Assembly (NCBI RefSeq): GCF_900176605.1
Contig: NZ_FXLP01000004.1
Coordinates: 248,001 to 312,000, forward strand
Direction of reading: 5' to 3'
DNA from: Peptoniphilus vaginalis
GTDB lineage: Bacteria > Bacillota > Clostridia > Tissierellales > Peptoniphilaceae
DNA: 64,000 nt
The notes under the pieces were generated by a model that made no database searches, was not told the origin of the DNA, and saw nothing but the letters and a program-made list of their open reading frames with translations. This document shows, in pieces, positions 35,548 through 44,126 of the stretch. A program made the position numbers and the translations under genes. The number at the start of each line of letters is the position of its first letter. Positions within the stretch are counted from its first letter, which is position 1.

Positions 35548-36918
35548 TTAGGCAGCTTTTTCAATATTTACAAAAATTTCTTCAAAGACTCTTTTGAATT
35601 TATTGATTATGCCCTTTTCATAGACCTTGTCTTTTACAATTAAGTCACTTTCAAAAACTAGCTTGTCACCCTTGTAAAAGGAAATCTTTCCAACAGATGA
35701 ACCAGCCTCGATTGGAGCCTTTAGGTCATCATCTATTTCCACAATCTCCTTGTATTTATCATTTGACTTGGAAAGTATGTAGCCAATTTCCTTTTGATAA
35801 ACAGGTATATTTTCATCTTGAGAGTGTAGGACTTCTATGGTCCTTACTTCCTTTTCAGTGTCTCCTATTGCATTGTAGCCGTAGTCTTCAAAGCCGCTAG
35901 TAATAAGTCTTTTGCAGGCAACAAACCTCTCAAAATCAGAGTTGGAACCTGTTGTTATCCCAATAAGCCTCATGTCCTTTGACTTTTCATCTACTCCCTT
36001 TTCAAGACCAGTTAAGATTACACACCTGCCAGCTGCATTGGTATAACCTGTCTTTAGTCCGTCAACTTCTGGGACAATGCCAAGGACAGGGTTGGTGCTG
36101 TATTCTATAAAGTTTCTTCCAGGGTCTTCCAACTTAGGGATGGAAGTGTATTTTAAAATTTCTGGATGAAACTTAATAAGTTCTGATGCTAACTTGAACA
36201 TTTCTCTAGTAGTCATCTTGTTGTAGTCCAAAATTTCATAATTAGTAAGTCCTGTTGGGTTTACCATTAGGGCATTTTTAAGTCCTAGGTCCTTGCACTT
36301 GTCGTTCATCATCTTTACGAAGGCATCAGTAGACCCTGCCACGTGCTTGCCAAGAGCCGTGATTGCATCGTTGCCGGATACAACCATAGAAGCTTCGATT
36401 AGCTTTTCCACTGTGACCTTGTCACCTTCCTTTAATTTAAAGGAAGATCCAGTTAGGGCTGCAGCCTCCTTGTCGATTTCAACTTCGTCATTAAGAGAGA
36501 TTTTACCCTCTTGAATTTTATCTAAGACAACAAAAATAGAAACCAATTTTGAAGTTGATGCCATAGCACGAACCTCGTCAAGGTTGTAGCCTTCTAGGAT
36601 TTTACCAGACTTGTAGTCTCCCAATAAGTAGGACTTAGTGAGTCCTTCTAGGGGAACTTCTTCTAACTTTTTAATTTTTTCAGCCTCATAAAGGTTGGCC
36701 TTTTGGACACCATCCTTTGTTGGGACTAGAAAATCTTGATTTCTAATTGTTTTTGGATCTATTTCTTTTTCTTCAGCCTTTGTAGCTGTGGCATCTAGGA
36801 CATTTGAACTAGCTGCCTTAATATTATCACTTTGAGCTTTAGACTCTGCTGCCAAGACACTTCCTGGGGCAGAAAAAATTATAAGTCCAAGAGATAAATA
36901 TAGAAGTAATTTCTTCAT
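35548..36918 (-). CDS. dacF: D-alanyl-D-alanine carboxypeptidase (peptidase S11)
   Basis: About 456 residues from ATG 36918, which has a GAGGTG site (the frame opens 27 nt earlier without one). A signal peptide (KLLLYLSLGLIIFSAPGSVLAA) is followed by a spacer to about residue 105, then the S11 catalytic motifs: SxxK in ASTSKLVS, SxN in VVSGNDAI and KTG in DGLKTGYTNAAG. The C-terminal PBP5-type domain follows and the protein ends without an obvious amphipathic anchor beyond the last 20 residues. It trims pentapeptides of peptidoglycan outside the cell. Whether it is dacA or dacF is not certain. Confidence 0.92.
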   Translation of the reverse strand: MKKLLLYLSLGLIIFSAPGSVLAAESKAQSDNIKAASSNVLDATATKAEEKEIDPKTIRNQDFLVPTKDGVQKANLYEAEKIKKLEEVPLEGLTKSYLLGDYKSGKILEGYNLDEVRAMASTSKLVSIFVVLDKIQEGKISLNDEVEIDKEAAALTGSSFKLKEGDKVTVEKLIEASMVVSGNDAITALGKHVAGSTDAFVKMMNDKCKDLGLKNALMVNPTGLTNYEILDYNKMTTREMFKLASELIKFHPEILKYTSIPKLEDPGRNFIEYSTNPVLGIVPEVDGLKTGYTNAAGRCVILTGLEKGVDEKSKDMRLIGITTGSNSDFERFVACKRLITSGFEDYGYNAIGDTEKEVRTIEVLHSQDENIPVYQKEIGYILSKSNDKYKEIVEIDDDLKAPIEAGSSVGKISFYKGDKLVFESDLIVKDKVYEKGIINKFKRVFEEIFVNIEKAA

Positions 36919-37013
36919 CTTGCACCTCGGAAAGTATTGTATCAAATTATAAATAAATTGTAAATTAAGTGGGAATTATTAGGACTTATAAAGTTCTAAA
37001 TTACGGGAAATTG

Positions 37014-37042
37014 TTACCATTCTAGGGGTAATATGTTATAAT
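37014..37042 (+). promoter_or_regulatory. promoter of the folate operon
   Basis: TTACCA (37014-37019), a 17-bp spacer and extended -10 TGTTATAAT ending at 37042, just before folE. Confidence 0.65.
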
Positions 37043-37083
37043 GAAGCTTGTAAATTAAAAATTAAACCTACGAGGAGACTATA

Positions 37084-37638
37084 ATGGATAAACAAAAAAT
37101 AGAAAAAGCTGTTGAGATGATTATCGAGGCGATTGGAGAAGACAAAAACAGAGAAGGTCTATTAGAAACTCCAGCAAGAGTTGCAAGAATGTATGAAGAA
37201 ATTTTTGCAGGACTTGGAAAAACAGCCGAAGAACATCTTTCAAAGACTTTTGAAATAACAGAGGACAATATAGTTGTTGTAAAGGACATTGATTTTTATT
37301 CTATGTGCGAACACCACTTCCTACCATTTTATGGAAAGGCTCACATCGCCTATATACCAAATGAAAAGGTGGCAGGTCTTTCAAAACTTGCGAGAACAGT
37401 GGAAACTTATGCAAAAAAACCACAACTTCAAGAGAGATTAAGCATTGAAATTGCAGATGCCATGATGAAGTACCTTGAACCAAAGGGAGTTCTTGTAGTT
37501 ATAGAAGCAGAGCATATGTGCATGAATATGAGAGGGGTTAAAAAACCTGGCTCAAAGACTGTAACATCAGTAGCTAGAGGTGTTTTAGAAACTGACGAAA
37601 AGCAAAAACAAGAAGCCTTTAGACTTATTGAATTTTAA
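37084..37638 (+). CDS. folE: GTP cyclohydrolase I
   Basis: 184 residues. Zinc and active-site motifs are [26 protein letters not shown] (Cys and two His) and [19 protein letters not shown]; the N-terminal [13 protein letters not shown] is also typical. It makes dihydroneopterin triphosphate from GTP, the first step of folate synthesis. It leads an operon with an HD-domain protein and a folB-folK fusion; its stop overlaps the next start by one base. Confidence 0.96.
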   Translation: MDKQKIEKAVEMIIEAIGEDKNREGLLETPARVARMYEEIFAGLGKTAEEHLSKTFEITEDNIVVVKDIDFYSMCEHHFLPFYGKAHIAYIPNEKVAGLSKLARTVETYAKKPQLQERLSIEIADAMMKYLEPKGVLVVIEAEHMCMNMRGVKKPGSKTVTSVARGVLETDEKQKQEAFRLIEF

Positions 37639-38117
37639 TGAAAAATACAGACATAATTCTTAAGAGTAAAATCTACAATGACTATTTAAATGAACTTGAA
37701 TACCTAGAGAGGGACAGGTTTTTTTGCAGGCACAACTATGAACACTTTGTGTCTGTTGCAAGGATTTGTTACATCTTGAAACTAGAAGAAGATGTAGATG
37801 TTGACAAGGATATGATTTATTCAACAGCCCTCCTACACGACATAGGGAGGCTCATTGAGATAAAAGAGGGAATAAATCACGCCATTGCCTCAGTTGACCT
37901 TGCAAGAAAAATTTTAAAGCTTACTGATTTTTCAGAAGAAGAAAAGAAAAGAATCCTAGATTGCATTGGAGCTCACAGAAGCAAGGACCAGCAAGAGGAC
38001 GAGTTTTTTAATATATTTTACAGGGCAGACAAGTTGTCAAGGTCTTGCTTTAGGTGTCCTTCCTACGAGGGATGCAATTGGGACTTCAACAAGAAAAATC
38101 ACACAATAATTTATTGA
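37638..38117 (+). CDS. HD-domain phosphohydrolase-like protein
   Basis: 159 residues. HD motif: HNYEHFVSVARICY, then STALLHDIGRLIE and INHAIASVDLARKIL, with His and His-Asp at the usual metal positions. A cysteine cluster near the end (SRSCFRCPSYEGCNW) is unusual. HD proteins hydrolyse phosphate esters; in this position between folE and folB-folK it could be the missing dihydroneopterin triphosphate phosphatase (inference). It overlaps folE by one base and leaves 10 nt to folB-folK. Confidence 0.85.
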   Translation: MKNTDIILKSKIYNDYLNELEYLERDRFFCRHNYEHFVSVARICYILKLEEDVDVDKDMIYSTALLHDIGRLIEIKEGINHAIASVDLARKILKLTDFSEEEKKRILDCIGAHRSKDQQEDEFFNIFYRADKLSRSCFRCPSYEGCNWDFNKKNHTIIY

Positions 38118-38127
38118 TGGGAGTATT

Positions 38128-38946
38128 ATGGATTTTATCAAGATAAAAGACCTAGAAGTCTATGCCAACCATGGGCTTTTTGAAGAAGAGAATAAACTTG
38201 GACAAAAATTTTTAATTAGTGCAGAAATTGGGATGAGTTTTAGGGACTGTGCCATAGAAAAAAACTTGGACAGGTCCATAGACTATGGAAAGTTGTCCCA
38301 TGACCTCTACAATCTTTTTAAAAATGAAACAGAGGACTTAATTGAGACCCTTGCCTACAAGATGACAAAATTCATCTTTGACAATTATGAAATAGCAGAA
38401 ACTGTTGATCTTATAATAAAAAAACCTTGGGCACCAATTAATCTTCCCCTAGACACAGCATCAGTTCGCTGCAAAAAAAAGAGAAGGAACTATTATATTG
38501 GGATTGGGACAAATCTTGGAGACAGGGAAGCCTATATTAAATCAGCTTTAGAAAAGATGGAAGAAGCTGGGCTTAGAGTCTTAGAAAAGGCACCTATAAT
38601 TGAAACCAAGGCCTGGGGTAAGACTGACCAAGGAGACTTTTTAAATACAGTTGTAAGGGTGTCCTCCTTTGAAGATCCCCATGACCTCCTCCACATCTTA
38701 CAAAAAATTGAGATTGACCTAGACAGGGTTAGGCATGAAAAATGGGGAGCAAGGACAATTGACTTAGATATTCTCTTTATAGATAGGGAAATCCACTACA
38801 CAGATGAGTTAATAGTGCCTCATCCATATATTGCAGAGAGGGAGTTCGTATTAGAATCCCTAAATGAGCTTATGCCGAATTATTTTCATCCAATCCTAAA
38901 TAAAAAAATAAGCAGGCTTTATAAAGAAGTGAAAGATGAATATTAA
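38128..38946 (+). CDS. folBK: dihydroneopterin aldolase / HPPK fusion
   Basis: 272 residues in two domains. Residues 1-118 are dihydroneopterin aldolase (IKDLEVYANHGLFEEEN, SIDYGKLSHDLYN, IETLAYKMTKFI). Residues 122-272 are 6-hydroxymethyl-dihydropterin pyrophosphokinase (YIGIGTNLGDREAYIKSALE, VETKAWGKTDQGDFLNTVV-type motif, EKWGARTIDLDILFI, VPHPYIAEREFVL). The fusion gives two consecutive steps of folate synthesis. folP is not adjacent. It overlaps the next gene by 11 nt. Confidence 0.94.
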   Translation: MDFIKIKDLEVYANHGLFEEENKLGQKFLISAEIGMSFRDCAIEKNLDRSIDYGKLSHDLYNLFKNETEDLIETLAYKMTKFIFDNYEIAETVDLIIKKPWAPINLPLDTASVRCKKKRRNYYIGIGTNLGDREAYIKSALEKMEEAGLRVLEKAPIIETKAWGKTDQGDFLNTVVRVSSFEDPHDLLHILQKIEIDLDRVRHEKWGARTIDLDILFIDREIHYTDELIVPHPYIAEREFVLESLNELMPNYFHPILNKKISRLYKEVKDEY

Positions 38947-39508
38947 GAAGCTGGGCTGTGGCTGTCTTGGTATTATTATGGCTTTCCTTGGGATTGTCTT
39001 TTTTATGGGACTTTTAATAAATTCTGTAGCAGAAAGAAGGGCCCAGGAAGAGCAAAATTACAGACAGGCTTATATTGCAGAGACGGAAAAATTAGCAGTT
39101 AAGGTGGCAAAAAAATATGACCTGCTACCATCAGTTATGATTGCCCAGTCAATCCTTGAGAGCAATTGGGGAAGGTCTGAGCTTTCACAAGAATACAATA
39201 ATTATTTTGGAATCAAGGCAGTGAAAAAGAATGAAGGCATAGTTTTCGAGACCGAAGAATATGTTGATGGTCAAAGTGGAAGCTATATGGAGAATTTCAA
39301 AAAATACTCTTCCAAGAAGGAATCCTTTGACCACTATGGCAAGCTCCTTTCCACAGCCAAGAGATACAAAAAGGTAAAGACTACCAAAAATTATAGGGAA
39401 GCTGCCCAGTTTATAAAAGAAGCTGGCTACGCAACAGACCCTGCCTATGCAGACAAAATAATATCAGTCATAGAAAAATATGGCTTAAATAAATACGACG
39501 AGGTGTAA
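38936..39508 (+). CDS. glucosaminidase/muramidase-like peptidoglycan hydrolase
   Basis: 190 residues. One N-terminal membrane segment (about 8-27) and then the GH73-type domain: VAKKYDLLPSVMIAQSILESNWGRSELSQEYNNYFGIKA, with the catalytic-type Glu in LESNWG. GH73 enzymes cleave the glycan strand of peptidoglycan. The gene starts inside the end of folB-folK and is followed by two unknown membrane proteins, so it shares a transcript with folate genes. Confidence 0.87.
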   Translation: MNIKKLGCGCLGIIMAFLGIVFFMGLLINSVAERRAQEEQNYRQAYIAETEKLAVKVAKKYDLLPSVMIAQSILESNWGRSELSQEYNNYFGIKAVKKNEGIVFETEEYVDGQSGSYMENFKKYSSKKESFDHYGKLLSTAKRYKKVKTTKNYREAAQFIKEAGYATDPAYADKIISVIEKYGLNKYDEV

Positions 39509-39510
39509 AA

Positions 39511-40008
39511 TTGACAAAAGATAAGAAAGAGTGGCTAAAAACCAGCCTAATAATCATAATTCTTTCAATAGCTTTCCTTGTATTTAAGTACAACAAGCTA
39601 GATACAAATAACTTTGCCCAGGTTTTTAATTACAAGACTTTGGCAATCCTATTGGGGATAATATCCCTATCAACCCTGGCAGTTTTCTTCTTTGTAGATG
39701 AAAAAAGATACAAAGACACAAAATCGGTTTTTATTTATATGATAATCTTAGTAATTTTATTCTCAGGCATATCCTATTATAGGTACAAAAATTTAACAGG
39801 ACTTAGCCAAAATGACTTATCAGTCATAGAAACTGATCTTAAAAAAATGTTTATAAATTTTGGAATCTATATGTTTGCCTTCTTTGGAACCATGTTAATG
39901 CTAACTAAAAACGGCAAGGTTGCCGAAGAACTAGAACAAGAAAAAGAAGAAGCAAATAAGAATTTGAAAAACATAAAGAGTAAAAAAAAGAAAAAGAAGA
40001 AAAAATAA
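39511..40008 (+). CDS. unknown membrane protein with lysine-rich tail
   Basis: 165 residues from a TTG at 39511, with AGGTG 5 nt upstream. Four hydrophobic segments lie at about 12-26, 40-56, 70-86 and 112-128; the last 35 residues are charged and end in a run of lysines. I recognise no family. It lies 2 nt after the muramidase-like gene and 13 nt before another unknown membrane gene. Confidence 0.6.
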   Translation: MTKDKKEWLKTSLIIIILSIAFLVFKYNKLDTNNFAQVFNYKTLAILLGIISLSTLAVFFFVDEKRYKDTKSVFIYMIILVILFSGISYYRYKNLTGLSQNDLSVIETDLKKMFINFGIYMFAFFGTMLMLTKNGKVAEELEQEKEEANKNLKNIKSKKKKKKKK

Positions 40009-40021
40009 GAAAGAGGAAACA

Positions 40022-40729
40022 ATGAACAAGAAAACATCTAACATAGTCCTTATAATATCAGCAATAATTCCCTTTGGACTTCAGTTATCTGGCATAAAAA
40101 CAGTCCTTGGCAATGGGTCAATTATGTACTCAATCATGTGGGCTTTAGTAAACTACCTATTTTTGATGACAGCAGTGGAATTCATATCAAAGTACAAGAA
40201 AATTCTAAAACTTGAGGACCTAAATATAAAAAAGAGGACCTACAACTTAAACGTCTTTATTTATATAGGCTTTTTGCTTTTTGTAAATATTTACTTTTTC
40301 CAACAAATGTATATGAGAGATAACAAGATCATCAATATATTTGCAAATCCATTATTTTTAATAGGGCTATTACTCCTATTTTTATTTAACCTACAAAATG
40401 GAAAATTCCCTAGCAGAGAAGACAAGGATACAATAATTTATGACATACCACAAAAGTCATCCTTTAGAGATGGCAGGGACAAACTTGGAACTCTTGTGGG
40501 ATCCTATGGCAAGGGACTTGTACTTGGAAATGATTACTTTCCCTACGAATATATGAAATCTATTTCCAAGTCAAAGAACGATGAAATTGTTATAAAAGGT
40601 AAGGAAGGATTTAGGAACTATATAGTAAATATTGGGTCCAAAAACTCAGCAAATCAAGCAACTATTGAAATTAACAAGGCCCTTAATGATGGAAAAATCG
40701 ACGAGAAAAAAATAAATTTAAAAAAATAA
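40022..40729 (+). CDS. unknown membrane protein with cytoplasmic C-terminal domain
   Basis: 235 residues. Four hydrophobic segments (about 8-22, 32-50, 75-92, 105-121) are followed by a soluble ~110-residue part (SREDKDTIIYDIPQKSS, GNDYFPYEYMKSISKSKNDEIVIKGKEGFRNYIVNIGS), which looks like a PH-like domain of the DUF5673 kind; this is tentative. AGAGGAAAC precedes the ATG. It is the last gene of the folE transcript. Confidence 0.6.
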   Translation: MNKKTSNIVLIISAIIPFGLQLSGIKTVLGNGSIMYSIMWALVNYLFLMTAVEFISKYKKILKLEDLNIKKRTYNLNVFIYIGFLLFVNIYFFQQMYMRDNKIINIFANPLFLIGLLLLFLFNLQNGKFPSREDKDTIIYDIPQKSSFRDGRDKLGTLVGSYGKGLVLGNDYFPYEYMKSISKSKNDEIVIKGKEGFRNYIVNIGSKNSANQATIEINKALNDGKIDEKKINLKK

Positions 40730-40748
40730 AAAAACTTTTAGGAAAACA

Positions 40749-40777
40749 TTGACAAAATAACTTTAGTGCTCTATACT
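40749..40777 (+). promoter_or_regulatory. strong sigma-A promoter of the orphan RNA
   Basis: TTGACA (40749-40754), 17 bp, TATACT (40772-40777). It is one of the best promoters in the window. Confidence 0.85.
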
Positions 40778-40783
40778 ATAGAT

Positions 40784-40995
40784 AAGCTAGCTAGAGAAAA
40801 CAAATTGGTAACTAAGAAAAGGTGATTCCAATGACAAGTTTTAATTTATCCCGCAAGGGAAAGGTAGCAAAGTACCTCATTTGAAAGTAGCTTATTGCTA
40901 AAGGTTGAATGCTTAATTTACGAGGTATAGAGCTATAGTTACATAACAATTGAAAATTTTTAAATCAAGAGATCCAGATGGGTCTCTTTTTGTTT
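40784..40995 (+). ncRNA. orphan structured RNA candidate, about 212 nt
   Basis: A consensus promoter at 40749-40777 and a 9-bp Rho-independent terminator at 40967-40991 delimit this transcript. The ends can close by a 12-bp helix: AATTG+GTAACTA (40803-40814) with TAGTTAC and CAATT (40936-40942, 40947-40951). Inside are a hairpin with a GCAA tetraloop (TCCC/GGGA, 40849-40860) and AGGTA/TACCT (40862-40877). It is not tied to a neighbouring gene: the next ORF is more than 700 bp away. It contains a 17-codon ORF. I could not assign it to a known RNA class. Confidence 0.6.
40831..40884 (+). CDS. 17-residue small ORF within the orphan RNA
   Basis: ATG 40831 follows AGGTGA at a normal distance and encodes MTSFNLSRKGKVAKYLI, stopping at TGA 40882-40884. 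The ORF overlaps both inner hairpins, so translation would alter the fold, as in leader-peptide attenuators. It may instead be a small protein or chance. Confidence 0.4.
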   Translation: MTSFNLSRKGKVAKYLI

Positions 40996-40997
40996 TA
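40967..40997 (+). terminator. terminator of the orphan RNA
   Basis: AAGAGATCC, AGAT loop, GGGTCTCTT, then a T-rich tract. Confidence 0.85.
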
Positions 40998-41068
40998 CAG
41001 GGTTAGAGGAAATTTCATTTTTGTTTTTGATAAAAATATTAAAAAGGATTTTTTTAGATAAGCCACGA

Positions 41069-41101
41069 CGCAACCAAAAGTTGCGGTATATTTTCTTGTT
41101 A
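41069..41101. repeat. dispersed inverted repeat, copy 1
   Basis: CGCAACCAAAAGTTGCG (6-bp arms) is followed 10 bp later by CTTGTTA. The same 17-mer and the same spaced CTTGTTA occur at 63019-63051. This copy lies in a gene-free stretch. It looks like an operator for a dimeric regulator; the protein is unknown. Confidence 0.6.
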
Positions 41102-41255
41102 TGAAGTTTTTCTTTTGTTATATTGATTTTGGAATTTCAAATTTACTTAATAACTTTGCAGGCTAAAACCCTATAAAGATAAGATTTTATTAGACATTAA
41201 ATTATTATATGAAATAAAATTTATTTCTCTTGATAAAAATCCAAGAGTCCACAAA

Positions 41256-41284
41256 TGTAGATAAGGAAGAAAAATTGTGGATAA
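41256..41284. other. DnaA-box pair B outside oriC
   Basis: TGTAGATAA (41256-41264) and TGTGGATAA (41276-41284) on the same strand, 20 bp apart, with the intervening bases nearly the same as at 34349-34376. Confidence 0.65.
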
Positions 41285-41360
41285 AAAATAAAAATTGAAT
41301 TAAGAGAGTTAAAAATTTTTCACAGCTTATTAAGATAAAGCAAAAAATTTATAAAATTTC

Positions 41361-41389
41361 TTGACAAAAGGAATTGCCAAGCTTATAGT
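41361..41389 (+). promoter_or_regulatory. promoter of the lipoprotein gene
   Basis: TTGACA (41361-41366), 17 bp, TATAGT (41384-41389). The leader to ATG 41729 would be about 330 nt, long enough for a regulatory RNA, but no known class is recognised in it. Confidence 0.7.
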
Positions 41390-41728
41390 GTAGATATAAA
41401 GTATATACAGTTTAAAATTTTTATTACATAAATTTTATCTTGCAAATTAAAAAGACAGCAGATATAATGATTATTGTATTAAGGAGTTGATACAAAAGTA
41501 CAAGTATTTTATGTGTAAGCTAAAAAAAGTCCTGGATAGATGATGCAGGGTTGGTCTAAGCAAAAGTAATCCAAAACAAAATCAAATCCAAGCAAGGCGA
41601 ATAAAATATTATGAAAATTTATAAGAATTTCTTATTAATAAGTTAATTTAATTTATTTTATGTAATATTGTTTTAATTTGAAAGGCTTCTCTGGGTTTGA
41701 TAAAATCAAAGCAAATAGGAGGTATACT

Positions 41729-43489
41729 ATGAAAAAGAAAATTTTAACTATTTTTCTTGTACTTATTGCAGCCATAACTCTTGGCGCTTGTAGTGCAAAC
41801 ACAACAGCATATCTAGATGCATCTCAAAAGGTTGCAAACTGGAAGGGCTCAAAGGTTTCTGGACAACTTGAATACAATGTTGAAGTAAAAAATCCTGAAA
41901 CTAAAGAAGTCGTAAAAATGAAATTCCCTGTAAGCCTTACTGGTGAACAAGTTGGAAAAGATAAGGCTCATGTTTTAATGAATATGGACTTCACAAACTT
42001 AAAAAAAGAAATTGCAAAAGTTTCTAATAGCCAAAAAGAAATCGCTGGCCTTAATAAAGATGTGCCAGACAAGATCAAGATGGACCTTTATGTAAAGGGC
42101 AATGAAGTTATCATGTCAAAAGATATCTTTACAATTGGAAATGAATCCTTCAAGAACATCAAGGAAGGCTACATCTCAATTGCAGATGAAAGAAATGGTC
42201 TTTCACCAAAAGCTGCACAATACTTTAACTCCGAAGAATTTAAGACAGACCTAATCAAGTTAATGGACCTTGCATCAAAGGGTATTAAACAAGAAATTGA
42301 CTTCAAAGTTGAAGGCAACACATACACATTAAATGCAAGTAGTGACGCTATAATTGACCAGTTCATCAAGTCAGCTGACGGCGTTATGAAAAATTGGGAC
42401 GCAGTTTCAACATCTGCCTTAGCAATTGTTGACAAGGCTGGACTTCCAATGAATGATGAAGAAAGAAAAAGCTTCAAAGAACTTAACAAAGAATACAAGG
42501 CAGAAGACCTAAAAGAAGCTGCTAAGGGCATAAAAGAAATGATTAAGGGATCAAATATTTCTCAAAAGACAACTTTTGAAGAAAACAAAGTTATCCAAGA
42601 TCTAGCAATGCAATTTAACTTTGCAGACTTTATAAAAGTTTCTGTTAAGGGAAAAGTTAACACAGTAAAAGATGAAAATGTAAAAATCAACTTCCCAACT
42701 TCAGTTAAAAAATTAACTACAGAAGAATACATGAAGTTAATCATGCCAAATGTAACTCTTGTAACAGTAAGAGTAAATGGAGAAGATATCACTTTTGAAG
42801 ACCCAGAAGCTCTTCCAAAGATTATGAATGACAGAACTATGTTAGCAGCTCGTGCTTTCTATGAAAAAATCGGCGCAAAAGTTGATTGGAATGGAAAAGA
42901 CAGAAGTGTAACAGTTACAAAGGACAAGAACAAAATCGTCTTAAAGATTGATTCTAACAAGGCTCTTGTAAATGGAAAAGAAGTTGCACTTGACTCTCCA
43001 GCAGTTATTGTAAAAGACAAAACTTACATCCCTGTAAGATTCGTATCTGAAGCCTTTGGTTATAAGGTTAAATACGACAAGAACGATGGAATGCCAATAG
43101 TTGATATTTACAACATGACAGAAAAAGAATTAGAAGCTAAGCTTGCAGAAATTGAAAAAGAAGAAAACTACAAGATAATCGCTTCAATGAAAACTGACCT
43201 TAAAGACGAAGAAGTTGTTAAAAATTTAAAAGAACTTTATGAAGGCGAAGAATTAAATAAATTACTTGCAGCAAAAGCTGACCTTGACAAGAACCCTGAA
43301 CTTCTAAAGAAATACCAAGAAGAAAATAAAAAAGAAATGGAAGAATTCTTAAAAGAAGATAAGGAAGAAGTTAAGAAAGAAAAAGCTGACAAGAAAGAAA
43401 CTAAAGAAGTTAAAGAAGAAAAAGTTGCTGAAAAGACAGAAAAATCTGCCGAAAAAGTAGCAAAGGTTCTTTTCTCAGTAGTAAAATAA
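41729..43489 (+). CDS. surface lipoprotein with copper-amine-oxidase-like (stalk) domain
   Basis: About 586 residues from ATG 41729, with AGGAGGT upstream. Lipoprotein signal KILTIFLVLIAAITLGACS with the lipobox cysteine at about 20. A long N-terminal region (to ~345) resembles the DUF6612-like/LolA-type repeats, then comes a copper amine oxidase N-terminal-like domain (VNGEDITFEDPEALP, TMLAARAFYEKIGAKVDWN, KTYIPVRFVSEAFGYKVKYD). The last ~80 residues are Lys/Glu-rich and probably coiled. No amine oxidase activity is implied; the domain is a wall-associated module in anaerobes. An IS3 element follows at once. Confidence 0.87.
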   Translation: MKKKILTIFLVLIAAITLGACSANTTAYLDASQKVANWKGSKVSGQLEYNVEVKNPETKEVVKMKFPVSLTGEQVGKDKAHVLMNMDFTNLKKEIAKVSNSQKEIAGLNKDVPDKIKMDLYVKGNEVIMSKDIFTIGNESFKNIKEGYISIADERNGLSPKAAQYFNSEEFKTDLIKLMDLASKGIKQEIDFKVEGNTYTLNASSDAIIDQFIKSADGVMKNWDAVSTSALAIVDKAGLPMNDEERKSFKELNKEYKAEDLKEAAKGIKEMIKGSNISQKTTFEENKVIQDLAMQFNFADFIKVSVKGKVNTVKDENVKINFPTSVKKLTTEEYMKLIMPNVTLVTVRVNGEDITFEDPEALPKIMNDRTMLAARAFYEKIGAKVDWNGKDRSVTVTKDKNKIVLKIDSNKALVNGKEVALDSPAVIVKDKTYIPVRFVSEAFGYKVKYDKNDGMPIVDIYNMTEKELEAKLAEIEKEENYKIIASMKTDLKDEEVVKNLKELYEGEELNKLLAAKADLDKNPELLKKYQEENKKEMEEFLKEDKEEVKKEKADKKETKEVKEEKVAEKTEKSAEKVAKVLFSVVK

Positions 43490-43499
43490 GATAAAAATT

Positions 43500-43509
43500 A
43501 TCCCAGGAG
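43500..43509 (+). terminator. 5' half of a terminator split by the IS3 insertion
   Basis: ATCCCAGGAG right after the lipoprotein stop is complementary (one G-U) to CTCTTGGGAT, which now lies beyond the IS at 45088-45097, before a T-run. The two halves once formed the gene's terminator. Confidence 0.75.
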
Positions 43510-43568
43510 CAATGAACTGACCCCCAAAAGTTGGACTTAAAAACCAACTTAAGGAGGTCAGTTTTTAA

Positions 43569-44126
43569 ATGGCAAAATACAAAACAGAATTTAAGGTTAA
43601 AGTAGTAAAAGAATATCTTGAAGGAAATGTAAGTTACAAAGACTTAGCAAAAAAATACTCCATACCAGATAAACATATCGTTAGAACTTGGGTTAATGCT
43701 TATGAATCTCAAGGCTATGAAGGACTAAAAGTATCAAGAAAAAATAATAACTACTCTTTAGACTTAAAACTAAATGTAGTAGACTTGTATTTAACAGGAG
43801 AAATGTCCTATCAAAGCCTAGCAAATGAACTTAAAATCAGCAATCCATCCATGATAGCTAGATGGGTAAAAGAATTTAGAGACGAAGGCATAGAAGGACT
43901 GAAACCAAAAAAGAGAGGAAGACCTTTAAATATGCCAAATACAGATAAAAATAAAGATTTAAAAAACAAACATAATAAAACAAAAAAAGAATTGAGTGAA
44001 TTAGAAAAACTAAGAAAAGAAAACTACTATCTTCAAATGGAAGTAGAAATTCTAAAAAAAAAGATTCAATTCTCTCAAATGACAGAAACAGAAATAGACG
44101 AATATCTAAGGTCATTAGATCATTAA
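43569..44126 (+). CDS. IS3-family transposase OrfA
   Basis: 185 residues. Two successive helix-turn-helix units (VVKEYLEGNVSYKDLAKKYSI and VVDLYLTGEMSYQSLANELKI) are followed by a leucine-zipper-like coiled coil (LEKLRKENYYLQMEVEILKKK). It binds the IS ends. AAGGAGG precedes the ATG. Near its end the heptamer A AAA AAG (44057-44063) allows a -1 shift into orfB. Confidence 0.92.
   Translation: MAKYKTEFKVKVVKEYLEGNVSYKDLAKKYSIPDKHIVRTWVNAYESQGYEGLKVSRKNNNYSLDLKLNVVDLYLTGEMSYQSLANELKISNPSMIARWVKEFRDEGIEGLKPKKRGRPLNMPNTDKNKDLKNKHNKTKKELSELEKLRKENYYLQMEVEILKKKIQFSQMTETEIDEYLRSLDH
44057..44063 (+). other. programmed -1 ribosomal frameshift site
   Basis: A AAA AAG in the orfA zero frame, inside a longer A-run. 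The -1 frame is open from here through the end of orfB, so OrfAB can be made, as in other IS3 elements. Confidence 0.8.

Noticed and set aside
40784-40995. SRP RNA, c-di-GMP riboswitch or cobalamin riboswitch
   Set aside because: Neither the SRP GGAAG/AGCAG loop, the c-di-GMP-I conserved bases nor B12-box sequences are present.
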